This document shows, piece by piece, positions 56,921 through 64,000 of a stretch of 64,000 nucleotides of DNA; the stretch's first letter is position 1; each line of letters opens with the position of its first letter. Both the position numbers and the translations under genes were made by a program. This DNA is from Stenotrophomonas sp. SY1 (GTDB lineage: Bacteria; Pseudomonadota; Gammaproteobacteria; Xanthomonadales; Xanthomonadaceae). Where the stretch lies: positions 62,001-126,000 of the forward strand of contig NZ_JAJOYR010000002.1 of the NCBI RefSeq assembly GCF_021202945.1, in the 5' to 3' direction. Below the pieces are notes generated by a model. That model saw only the letters and a list, made by a program, of their open reading frames with translations, ran no database searches and was not told where the DNA came from.

Positions 56921-57826
56921 ATGAGCACCCATCCCCCCATTGATCGGCTGGCCGGCATCCTGGAGAACTTCCGCTTCCAGGCGCAGTTGCATCACTCCGG
57001 GCCGCTGTGCGGGCTCACCGCCTTCGATGCCGGGCAAGGTCACGGCTACCTGCACGTCCTGCGCCGCGGGCAGTTGGAGGTGAGTCATCCAGGCCACCGC
57101 GACCTGCCGGCCACGATGCACTTCGAAGTGCCCACGCTGCTGTTCTATCCCCGTCCGCTCACCCATCGCTTCCACAACCCACCGCGCGAAGGCGCTGATT
57201 TCACCTGCGCGCGGATCGATTTCGATGACGGCGTCTCGCATCCACTGGTGCGCGGCCTGCCCTCGCTCATCGCGCTTCCGCTGACGCGGATACCCGGATT
57301 GGAGATGGCGCTCGAACTCCTGTTCGCGGAGACCGACCAGGCACGCTGCGGGCAGCGGCTGCTGGCCGACCGGCTGTTCGAAGTGGTGCTGATCCAGTTG
57401 CTGCGATGGCTGCTTGATCATCCACAGGAAGCTGGCATCCGGCCCGGCTTCATCACCGGTTTGTCCGACCCACGACTGGCACGCGCGCTGGTCGCCATGC
57501 ACGATCTTCCGGGCGAACCATGGACGCTCAGCCGCATGGCCGAGCGCGCGGGCATGTCGCGCACGGCCTTCGCCAATGCGTTCCGCGAACGGGTGGGACA
57601 GACACCGGCGGACTATCTGAGCGACTGGCGCATCGCCCTGGCCCAGCGCGGCTTGCGCCTTGGCAGGCCGATCAAACTGCTTGCCGACGAACTGGGCTAT
57701 GCCAACGCTTCTGCCCTGTCGCGGGCATTCACCGCGAAGGCAGGCGTGTCACCGCGCGACTGGCTCAAGCTGGCCGCCACGCGCGATGACGACACGCAAC
57801 TGCTTCAAACCGATTCCACGCACTGA
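56921..57826 (+). CDS. AraC family transcriptional regulator
   Basis: 301 residues. N-terminal cupin-like ligand domain (AraC_binding type; e.g. DAGQGHGYLHVLRRGQLEV) and C-terminal double HTH (LSRMAERAGMSRTAFANAFR and IKLLADELGYANASALSRAF, about 200-290). It probably controls the divergent AhpD-like gene and itself. Start codon is uncertain: ATG 56921 has no ribosome site; ATG 56903 lies within the operator. Confidence 0.87.
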   Translation: MSTHPPIDRLAGILENFRFQAQLHHSGPLCGLTAFDAGQGHGYLHVLRRGQLEVSHPGHRDLPATMHFEVPTLLFYPRPLTHRFHNPPREGADFTCARIDFDDGVSHPLVRGLPSLIALPLTRIPGLEMALELLFAETDQARCGQRLLADRLFEVVLIQLLRWLLDHPQEAGIRPGFITGLSDPRLARALVAMHDLPGEPWTLSRMAERAGMSRTAFANAFRERVGQTPADYLSDWRIALAQRGLRLGRPIKLLADELGYANASALSRAFTAKAGVSPRDWLKLAATRDDDTQLLQTDSTH

Positions 57827-57840
57827 ACCGCTGGCTGGCG

Positions 57841-58293
57841 CTACGGCCGCGCCGGTGCGTCACGCCGCACCTGCAACGTGCCGTCCACGCGCCGGCCATC
57901 TTCCAGGCTCAATCGCAGCGGCAGCTGCGCGCCTTCCTTGAGCTGCACCTGCGGCTGCATCAGCATCAGGTGCAAGCCACCGGGCTTGAGCTCGACCGAA
58001 GCACCTGCGGCTATCGGCAACCGCGCCACCTCGCGCATCCGGCTGACACCCTGGTTCAAGGTAGTTTCGTGCAGCGACACTCCGCCAAACGCCCGGCTGC
58101 CCGCTGCCACGACAACGATTTCATCGCGGCAATCATTGCGCAGCCGCGCGTACCCGGCCGCCATCGGCATGGCCATCGGCAGCAAGCGGACCCAGCCGTC
58201 AGTGAGGGTCACACAGGCCGGCGCCGCTACCTCGGCAGCGGCCGGGAAGGCACACATGGCCAGCAGTACGCCCACGAATGGTTTGGTTATCAT
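57841..58293 (-). CDS. Copper chaperone PCu(A)C
   Basis: 150 residues. Signal peptide 1-20, then a cupredoxin-like domain with the complete copper motif H-x10-M-x21-H-x-M: His75, Met86, His108, Met110. It carries Cu(I) in the periplasm for delivery to cytochrome oxidases. No cytochrome oxidase with a CuA site is in the window; the quinol oxidase here needs only CuB. Its start is 37 bp from the divergent hydratase gene. Confidence 0.9.
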   Translation of the reverse strand: MITKPFVGVLLAMCAFPAAAEVAAPACVTLTDGWVRLLPMAMPMAAGYARLRNDCRDEIVVVAAGSRAFGGVSLHETTLNQGVSRMREVARLPIAAGASVELKPGGLHLMLMQPQVQLKEGAQLPLRLSLEDGRRVDGTLQVRRDAPARP

Positions 58294-58330
58294 CGAGACC
58301 ACGACTCCCTGCCGTACGAGAAATCGCAGC

Positions 58331-59113
58331 ATGACCACGCTTATTGAAGTGATCAACCATGGCCCCATCCGCGAGCTGCGCCTGGCACGCCCGCCGGTCA
58401 ACGCACTGGACACCGAGCTGTGCCGCGCGCTGATCACCGCGCTCAACCAGGCCATGACCGACGATGTGCACGGCATCGTGCTGTCCGGCAGCGAGCGCAT
58501 CTTCACCGGTGGCATGGACGTGCCGTACCTGCTGCGCCATGGCCAGGACAAGCACAAGCTGCTGGACAGCTGGCAGGCATTCTTCGGCGCCGCGCGCACG
58601 CTGGCCGAAAGCCGCATCCCGGTGGTGGCCGCGCTGACCGGTCATTCCCCGGCCGGCGGTTGCGTGCTGGCGCTGTGCTGCGACTACCGGGTGATGGCCC
58701 GCAGCGTCGATCCGGCCAAGCCCTACGTGATCGGCCTGAATGAAGTGCAGGTTGGCCTGGTCGCCCCGGAGGGCATCCAGCGCCTGATGCGGCGCGTGGT
58801 CGGCACCCACCGTGCCGCCGTGCTGCTGGCCGGCGGTCAGCTGGTCACCGCCGAGCGAGCACTGGACATCGGCCTGGTCGATGAACTGGCCGACGGCGCC
58901 ACGCAGGTCGTCGAACACGCCGTGGCGTGGATGCAGGCGCAGTTGAAGCTGCCGCGCCAGCCGATGCTGCAGACCCGTGCCATCGCCCGCGCCGACCTGC
59001 ACGAGGCCATGCAGCCGGAGCACATCCAGCTCGACCGTTTTGTCGAAAGCTGGTTCTCGCCCGATGCGCAGGCCGCACTGCAGGCCCTGGTCGCCCGCCT
59101 GGGCAAGAGCTGA
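58331..59113 (+). CDS. Enoyl-CoA hydratase/isomerase family protein
   Basis: 260 residues of the crotonase fold. Oxyanion-hole segments are SGSERIFTGGMDVPYLL and HSPAGGCVLALCCDYRVM; a catalytic Glu candidate is in GLNEVQVGL. The other usual Glu position (Glu164 in rat) is replaced in the LVAPEGIQRL context, so exact chemistry is open. It acts on CoA thioesters in fatty-acid breakdown; the next gene, tesB, is also CoA-related. Confidence 0.83.
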   Translation: MTTLIEVINHGPIRELRLARPPVNALDTELCRALITALNQAMTDDVHGIVLSGSERIFTGGMDVPYLLRHGQDKHKLLDSWQAFFGAARTLAESRIPVVAALTGHSPAGGCVLALCCDYRVMARSVDPAKPYVIGLNEVQVGLVAPEGIQRLMRRVVGTHRAAVLLAGGQLVTAERALDIGLVDELADGATQVVEHAVAWMQAQLKLPRQPMLQTRAIARADLHEAMQPEHIQLDRFVESWFSPDAQAALQALVARLGKS

Positions 59114-59188
59114 TCCGTACCGGGCAGCGGGCGGGCGCACACGCGCCGCCCGCTATAATCGCGGCCTGTCGAATCGAAGGCCGCCGTC

Positions 59189-60085
59189 TTGTCCGCCAAT
59201 GCCGAACCCGTCGTAACCGAACTGATTGACCTGTTGTCGCTGGAGCGGCTGGAGGACAACCTGTTCCGCGGCCAGAGCCGCGACATCGGCACCAAGTACG
59301 TGTTTGGTGGCCAGGTGCTGGGCCAGGCGCTGGCCGCCGCCCAGGCCACCATCGGCAACGGCCGACATGTGCATTCGCTGCACGCCTACTTCCTGCGCGC
59401 CGGCAACATCGACCACCCGATCATCTACGACGTCGACCGCACCCGCGACGGCGGCAGTTTCTCGGTACGCCGGGTCACCGCGATCCAGCACGGCAAGGTG
59501 ATCTTCTTCTGCGCGGCCTCGTTCCAGCAGGCCGAACACGGCGCCGAGCACCAGCACAAGATGCCCGAGGTGCCGCAGCCCGAAGACATCGAACCCAACC
59601 GCCCGCTGCCGGCCGATGTGCTGGAGCGGCTCCCGGTGAAAGTGCAGCGCTGGCTCTCGCGCGGCGGCCCGTTCGAGTTCCGCCATGTCTATCCGCGCGA
59701 CGAACTCAACCCGCCCAAGCGCCCGCCCTACCACCAGGTGTGGCTGCGTCTGAACGAGAAGGTCGGCGACGCACCGGAACTGCACCAGGCGCTGCTGGCC
59801 TACGCCTCCGACTTCCACCTGCTGGGCACGGCAACCTTCCCGCACGGCATCAGCTACTACCAGCCGCATGTGCAGATGGCCTCGCTGGATCACGCCATCT
59901 GGTTCCACCGCCCGTTCCGCGTGGACGACTGGCTGCTGTACTCATTGGACAGCCCCAGCGCACAGGATTCGCGCGGGCTGGCGCGCGGCCAGTTCTACAC
60001 CCGCGATGGCGTGCTGGTGGCCAGCACCGCGCAGGAAGGCCTGATCCGGGTGACCCCGGACGACACCGACACGAGCAAGGGCTGA
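59189..60085 (+). CDS. tesB: Acyl-CoA thioesterase II (TesB)
   Basis: 298 residues, two hotdog domains. Diagnostic are GQSRDIGTKYVFGGQVLGQA (about 28-47) and YASDFHLLGTATFPHG; catalytic Asp is in the latter (Asp about 209). It hydrolyses medium- and long-chain acyl-CoA. It starts with TTG at 59189, with no in-frame ATG nearby; upstream the GC-rich sequence shows GAAGG at -12. Followed after 3 bp by a DUF2007-like gene. Confidence 0.92.
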   Translation: MSANAEPVVTELIDLLSLERLEDNLFRGQSRDIGTKYVFGGQVLGQALAAAQATIGNGRHVHSLHAYFLRAGNIDHPIIYDVDRTRDGGSFSVRRVTAIQHGKVIFFCAASFQQAEHGAEHQHKMPEVPQPEDIEPNRPLPADVLERLPVKVQRWLSRGGPFEFRHVYPRDELNPPKRPPYHQVWLRLNEKVGDAPELHQALLAYASDFHLLGTATFPHGISYYQPHVQMASLDHAIWFHRPFRVDDWLLYSLDSPSAQDSRGLARGQFYTRDGVLVASTAQEGLIRVTPDDTDTSKG

Positions 60086-60088
60086 ACC

Positions 60089-60616
60089 ATGCGCAAGATC
60101 TTCAGCAGCCAGCGCGTTGAGAATGCCGAAGGCGTGGCGCAGATGCTGCGCGATGCCGGCATCGAGGTACGCGTCACCAATGGCCGTTCGTACCGCAGCA
60201 AGCGCCGTGGCCAGTTCAGCTATCTCGACAAGAACGACGGCACCAACCAGCCATCGGTCTGGGTGGTGCATGCCGACGACCAGCCGCGTGCGCGTGAAAT
60301 CCTGCGTGATGCGCGCCTGCTCGACACCACCCGCCGCGACCACCCCACCGCCGAGTACGCGTTCCGCGACGCCCCTGCGCAGGCCAGTGGCCGCAGTTGG
60401 GCCTGGCGCATCCGCATCGCGCTGCTGCTGGTGATTGCCGGCGTTGCGCTGGTGATCATGCTGCGCCATCGCGGCGCGCCCACCCAGGCCGTTGCACCGC
60501 CTGCGCAACAGGCGCAACCGGCGCCGGCCGCGGAACAGCCCGAGGAAATCCGGGTGCGCATCCAGCCCAGCACACCGCCTCCGCCTCCGGCACCGGCACC
60601 GGCACCGGCACAGTAA
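60089..60616 (+). CDS. DUF2007-like protein with membrane helix and Pro-rich tail
   Basis: 175 residues: an N-terminal DUF2007-like domain (1-80, small alpha/beta fold, as in MRKIFSSQRVENAEGVAQML), one membrane helix (108-126, IRIALLLVIAGVALVIML) and a Pro/Ala tail to the end encoded partly by CCGGCA hexamer repeats. Xanthomonas homologues are called 'pathogenicity-like protein', without proof. It begins 3 bp after tesB, so it is in one transcript with it. The tail may project into the periplasm. Confidence 0.72.
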   Translation: MRKIFSSQRVENAEGVAQMLRDAGIEVRVTNGRSYRSKRRGQFSYLDKNDGTNQPSVWVVHADDQPRAREILRDARLLDTTRRDHPTAEYAFRDAPAQASGRSWAWRIRIALLLVIAGVALVIMLRHRGAPTQAVAPPAQQAQPAPAAEQPEEIRVRIQPSTPPPPPAPAPAPAQ

Positions 60617-60674
60617 GTCGGTCACATCTGCCGAGCGCGCCCGTCATGTCTTGCATGCCCCTGGGGAACTGCCG

Positions 60675-61883
60675 ATGACGAGCGCGACGCTGGAAACCAT
60701 GCTGCAACGCGAACTGCCCGCCGCCCGCAACGGCTGCGCGCAGTCCTACGGACGCATCGTGATGGCCTGCCAGAACACGGTGACGGCCATTGCCCTGGCG
60801 ATCACCCGCGACGTACAGGCCAGCGAGGACATCGCCCAGGAGGCCTTCATCAAGGCCTGGCAGCAGCTCACCCGGCTCAACAACGCCAGCAGCTTCCTGC
60901 CCTGGCTGCGGCAGATCACCCGCAACCTCGCCCGCGACTGGCTGCGCGCCAACCGCAACCGCCCATTGAGTGGCGAAGCGGCGGACATCGCCATCGGCAT
61001 GGCGGCCGACCCTGCCCTGGACGGCGCCGACGAAATGGCACGGGTGGAAGAAGAACTGGCCGCCGAGGAGATCATTTCCGCGTTGCCCGAGGACAGCCGC
61101 GAAACCCTGCTGCTGTTCTACCGCGAAGGCCAGAGTTCGCAGCAGGTCGCCCTGCTGCTGGGGCTCAGTGACGCGGCCGTACGCAAACGTCTGTCGCGGG
61201 CCCGCGCCAGCGTGCGCGAGGAAATGCTCAAGCGCTTTGGCGAGTTCGCCCGCGCCAGCGCGCCCGGCACCGCGTTCGCTGCCATCGTCAGCTCGGCGGT
61301 GATGCTGGCGGCCCCGACCACGGCCAGTGCGATCGCCATCGCCAGCAGCGCCAGCGTGGCCGGTGCCGGCAAGCTGGGCGCCGGCGGCCTGGGTGCCAAC
61401 ACCGTGGGCGGCGGTGCGGCCGGTGGCTCACTGGGTGCGGTGGCAAACACGCTGATGCACAACCCACTGGATCTGTGGCTGATTGCCGCCGGCATCGGGA
61501 CCGGCATGCTCGCCGCGTGGTTTTCCAGCCTGTACCTGCTGCGCTATGCCGAAACCGCCGATGAGCAACGCGACCTGCGCCGCTTCCTGCGCCTGCATAA
61601 CCTGATCACCGTGCTGTTCTGCGGCAGCACGTTGGCAGTGGTGGCGCTGCAGCTGAAGCTGGTCGTGGGCCTGAGCGTGCTCGGCGCCGGCATGCTCATC
61701 CTCAACTATCTGTACCTGGTCACGCTGCCGAGGGTAATGGCACCGATGCTGGCCCGCGACGCCGCCCGCCATGGGCGCAACGGCCCGACCTGGATTTACC
61801 GCAGCATGTTCGGCCGCACCGCCATGGTCAGCGCCACCGCATTTACGGTCGCCACGGTGTTGTTTGTGCTGCTGAACAAGTAA
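60675..61883 (+). CDS. Sigma-70 family (ECF-like) sigma factor fused to a membrane domain
   Basis: 402 residues. Residues about 25-93 are region 2 (AFIKAWQQLTRLNNASSFLP; ITRNLARDWLRANR) and about 130-185 region 4 (ALPEDSRETLLLFYREGQS; then SDAAVRKRLSRARAS). From 196 onward lies a C-terminal membrane part with four or five helices (about 202-224, 265-289, 309-347, 383-399), absent from ordinary ECF factors. A glycine-rich linker (229-255) joins the parts. No separate anti-sigma gene is adjacent, so the membrane part may hold the sigma domain inactive until a signal arrives. That is inference. Confidence 0.83.
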   Translation: MTSATLETMLQRELPAARNGCAQSYGRIVMACQNTVTAIALAITRDVQASEDIAQEAFIKAWQQLTRLNNASSFLPWLRQITRNLARDWLRANRNRPLSGEAADIAIGMAADPALDGADEMARVEEELAAEEIISALPEDSRETLLLFYREGQSSQQVALLLGLSDAAVRKRLSRARASVREEMLKRFGEFARASAPGTAFAAIVSSAVMLAAPTTASAIAIASSASVAGAGKLGAGGLGANTVGGGAAGGSLGAVANTLMHNPLDLWLIAAGIGTGMLAAWFSSLYLLRYAETADEQRDLRRFLRLHNLITVLFCGSTLAVVALQLKLVVGLSVLGAGMLILNYLYLVTLPRVMAPMLARDAARHGRNGPTWIYRSMFGRTAMVSATAFTVATVLFVLLNK

Positions 61884-61922
61884 CGCAACCAACTCCGCGT
61901 TCGGCCCAGCCAGTTAAAAGAA

Positions 61923-61948
61923 CACCCCCGCTGTTTTCAGCGGGGGTG
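61923..61948. terminator. Hairpin between sigma fusion and EF-hand genes
   Basis: CACCCCCGCTG-TTTT-CAGCGGGGGTG, an 11-bp stem. The U-rich stretch TTCTTTTAA follows on the minus strand, so it mainly serves the EF-hand gene but can act both ways. Confidence 0.78.
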
Positions 61949-61969
61949 CATGAGGGCGTCACAGGCAAT

Positions 61970-62086
61970 GTAGGAGCGGCGTGAGCCGCGAAGCTGATGT
62001 AGCCTGCTGGTGCAGGAAAAATCCGTAATTGCTGGCATTTTGCACTGCTGCTGGATTGCCAGCTTCGCGGCTCACGCCGCTCCTAC
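61970..62086. repeat. 117-bp palindromic repeat unit
   Basis: Left arm GTAGGAGCGGCGTGAGCC (from 61970) and inverted right arm GGCTCACGCCGCTCCTAC (ending 62086), both perfect, bracket an interior unrelated to the units at 1022 or 7801. So arm and interior combine freely in this family. Confidence 0.75.
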
Positions 62087-62161
62087 ATGCCCTCGGCAGC
62101 CTGCATCCGCCGCTCCTACGCCCACCGGGTTTCCCCGGACAGCCGCGGCACCTTTCCCGGC

Positions 62162-62743
62162 TTACTTCGCGGCCGGTGCCGGCATCGGCGCACGCGGGCC
62201 ACGCGGGCCGTCCTTGCCACGGACCGCGTGCAGCTCGGCCTGGCTCAGCTTGCCATCCTTGTCGGTATCGGCCTTGGCAAACCATTCGGCGCGGCGCTGC
62301 TCGGCACGGGCCTGACGGTCAGCCTGGTCGATGAAACCGTCCTTGTTGAGGTCCATGCGGTCGAACTGGGCGCGATGCTCGGCGGCACTGATACGGCCGT
62401 CGTTGTCGGTATCCATACCGCGCATGAAGCCACCATCACGACCGCCATCGCGGCCACCATGACCGCCGTGAGCGTGGCCGCCACGGCCGTGACGATCACC
62501 GAAACGCGGGGCCGGCATTTCATCGCGCGCCAGCTTGCCGTCCTTGTTCTTGTCCAGTTCGTCGAAACGCTGGGCCAGGCGCGGATGCGATGCAGCTTCC
62601 TGGCGGTCGATCACGCCGTCGCCGTTGCTGTCCATGCGCGGTGCGGTCGGCTTCGGGCTGGCGGGGCTGGCAGCGATGGCCAGGCCGGTCGCCGAAGTTG
62701 CCAACAGCATGGCCAGCAGGAGCAGAGGTTTACGCCGGGTCAT
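62162..62743 (-). CDS. Exported EF-hand calcium-binding protein
   Basis: 193 residues. Signal peptide 1-25. Five EF-hand loops are seen: DSNGDG at 38, DKNKDGKLA at 64, DTDNDGRIS at 111, DLNKDGFID at 131, DTDKDGKLS at 159. Between the second and third lies a Gly/His/Asp-rich stretch (83-105, [18 protein letters not shown]). Most likely a periplasmic calcium binder or sensor. The family is common in Xanthomonadaceae; its partner is unknown. Confidence 0.87.
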   Translation of the reverse strand: MTRRKPLLLLAMLLATSATGLAIAASPASPKPTAPRMDSNGDGVIDRQEAASHPRLAQRFDELDKNKDGKLARDEMPAPRFGDRHGRGGHAHGGHGGRDGGRDGGFMRGMDTDNDGRISAAEHRAQFDRMDLNKDGFIDQADRQARAEQRRAEWFAKADTDKDGKLSQAELHAVRGKDGPRGPRAPMPAPAAK

Positions 62744-62893
62744 TGTGCGTCTCCGAGGGTGGAAGATCGGACGCGACAGTGCGTCCTCGCTACGGTCAAC
62801 GCACCACCGTCACGTCCGTTGACCGCCGAACCTGCCACGTTCATCACGCGGACAGGCGCATGTTTTGAGACCCACGAAGGCTATGCTGCGGAC

Positions 62894-63649
62894 ATGGCTT
62901 TGCATCGCGACCCCAACCAGGAACTGCGCCTGTTCCAGACCGGCGAACACCCCTGCGGCTACTGGCCCGACCGGCAGGCGCGCGACCTCGTGCTCGACCC
63001 GCAGGACGAGCGCCTGGCCGAGCTGTACCCGATGGCGCTGGGCTGGGGGTTTCGACGTTCGGGCAACCTGGTCTACCGCCCGCATTGCATCAACTGCCGG
63101 GCCTGCGTGCCGGTGCGCATTCCGGTGGCGCGCTTCATCCCGGACCGCACCCAGCGCCGCACCCTTGCCCGTAATGCCGACCTGGAGTGCCGGGTACTGC
63201 CGGCCGAACGTACCGACGAACAATTCGCGCTCTACCAACGCTACCTGCAGCACCGCCACGCCAATGGCGGCATGGACGACCACGGCCCGCACGAGTTCGA
63301 CCAGTTCCTGGTCGGCGACTGGTCGCATGGCCGCTTCATGGAGATACGCACGCGCGGCATCGATGGCCATCGCGGGCAGCTGCTTGCAGTGGCCGTGACC
63401 GACCTCACTGCGTTGGGGCTGTCGGCCGTGTACACCTTCTTCGACCCCGACCAGGCCAAGCGCAGCCTGGGCACGTTCGGCATCCTCCAGCAGATCGCCT
63501 GGGCACAGCGGCTGGGTCTGCCGCACCTGTATCTGGGCTACTGGATTCACGGCCATCGCAAGATGGATTACAAGCGCCGCTTCCACCCGCTGGAAGCCTA
63601 CGACGGCCATCACTGGCAGGGTTTCGACGGCCTATTGGACGAACGCTGA
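62894..63649 (+). CDS. bpt: Aspartate/glutamate leucyltransferase (Bpt)
   Basis: 251 residues of the ATE/Bpt family; [15 protein letters not shown] and [15 protein letters not shown] are signature stretches. Bpt attaches leucine from Leu-tRNA to proteins with N-terminal Asp or Glu, marking them for ClpSAP degradation. The ATG at 62894 starts before [15 protein letters not shown]. Divergent from the EF-hand gene. Confidence 0.93.
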   Translation: MALHRDPNQELRLFQTGEHPCGYWPDRQARDLVLDPQDERLAELYPMALGWGFRRSGNLVYRPHCINCRACVPVRIPVARFIPDRTQRRTLARNADLECRVLPAERTDEQFALYQRYLQHRHANGGMDDHGPHEFDQFLVGDWSHGRFMEIRTRGIDGHRGQLLAVAVTDLTALGLSAVYTFFDPDQAKRSLGTFGILQQIAWAQRLGLPHLYLGYWIHGHRKMDYKRRFHPLEAYDGHHWQGFDGLLDER

Positions 63650-63686
63650 CAAACCACTGACACCGGCGACGTGCAAAATGGCGGGT

Positions 63687-64000
63687 ATGAAAACCCATGC
63701 CCTGATCGCCGCCGTGGCCCTGCTGTGCAGCGCCTGCGCACAATCCACCGAGCGGACCTCCGCAATGCCCGAACCCTCTCCTGCGCAACTGCGCCTGGCG
63801 ACCTACAACACTTCGCTGTACTCCGAAGAGGAAGGCGGCCTGATCCGCGAACTGCAGGGCGACAGCGCCCACGCACGCAAGATCGCCGCCGTGTTGCAGC
63901 AGGTCCGCCCGGACCTGGTGTTGCTCAACGAATTTGATTTCGACCAGGCCCATCGCGCCGCGGACCTGTTCCAGCAGCGCTACCTGGAGGTTGCCCAGCC
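63687..64000 (+). CDS. Endonuclease/exonuclease/phosphatase family lipoprotein, 5' part
   Basis: The gene runs off the right edge; 104 residues are seen. A lipoprotein signal (MKTHALIAAVALLCSAC, Cys17) precedes a fold with LRLATYNTSLYSEE and RPDLVLLNEFDFD, the first two motifs of the EEP superfamily (Asn and catalytic-metal Glu). Probably a periplasmic nuclease or phosphatase; the rest, with the His and Asp motifs, is not in the window. Confidence 0.75.
   Translation, partial: MKTHALIAAVALLCSACAQSTERTSAMPEPSPAQLRLATYNTSLYSEEEGGLIRELQGDSAHARKIAAVLQQVRPDLVLLNEFDFDQAHRAADLFQQRYLEVAQ

Overview
The window is high-GC proteobacterial chromosome, most likely Stenotrophomonas or a close relative in the Xanthomonadaceae. 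I base this on the protein sequences, the SMAG-like GTAGTGCC palindrome at 15769-15790, the many dispersed GTAGGAGC-type and CTTCTCCCGC-type palindromes, and the mix of ordinary housekeeping operons with GC around 65-70 percent in hand-counted samples. I see no prophage, insertion sequence, transposase or CRISPR array. The only patch that looks foreign is the lower-GC acyltransferase gene next to tRNA-Thr (36082-37271).

Layout. 1-4262: the 3' end of mprF (lysyl-phosphatidylglycerol synthase) converging on an AcvB/VirJ-type lysyl-PG hydrolase gene, then small genes and thpR. 4263-7600: a DnaA-box cluster, a transglutaminase/TPR protein, yjdM and a YegD-type Hsp70. 7601-8123: three tandem 118-bp palindromic repeat units. 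8124-10125: an ECF sigma, anti-sigma-like and DUF4097 operon. 10362-19727: small MscS channel, SotB efflux pump, GNAT enzyme, ybiI, yaiL, a YgjP-type metalloprotease, an RsuA-family pseudouridine synthase, azlCD, sstT and a phospholipase D-type enzyme. 19728-31719: HDOD and GGDEF-EAL signalling proteins, the argO/argP pair, a PhaZ7-type extracellular PHB depolymerase, an M14 peptidase, an envelope glycine-zipper protein and an acyltransferase, with two hexamer-based short-tandem-repeat loci embedded among palindromes. 31743-35804: cyoABCD quinol oxidase. 37196-37271: tRNA-Thr(CGT). 37366-42711: a GMC oxidoreductase, small membrane protein, aldehyde dehydrogenase and catalase-family operon with a divergent LysR gene. 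42736-49893: the conserved murJ-ribF-ileS-lspA-ispH block. 49994-55951: rpsT, then rplU-rpmA-obgE, then uvrA with a coupled thioesterase. 56266-64000: an AhpD-like/AraC pair, a PCu(A)C copper chaperone, an enoyl-CoA hydratase, tesB, a DUF2007-like protein, a sigma factor fused to a membrane domain, an EF-hand protein, bpt and the start of an endonuclease/exonuclease/phosphatase lipoprotein.

How genes work together. mprF and the AcvB-like gene make and break aminoacylated lipid. The ECF operon and the sigma-membrane fusion are two separate transcriptional sensing units. GMC oxidoreductase, ALDH and catalase form a plausible alcohol-to-acid oxidation module with peroxide removal. cyoABCD feeds the proton-motive force. 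The murJ-ribF-ileS-lspA-ispH and ribosomal-protein/obgE blocks are core growth functions.

Most worth a second look: the sigma factor carrying its own membrane domain (60675-61883), the GMC-ALDH-catalase cassette, the PhaZ7 homologue with an apparently complete catalytic triad, the DnaA-box cluster away from oriC, the hexamer tandem-repeat loci beside inverted palindromes, and repeats whose first bases supply the stop codons of three genes.
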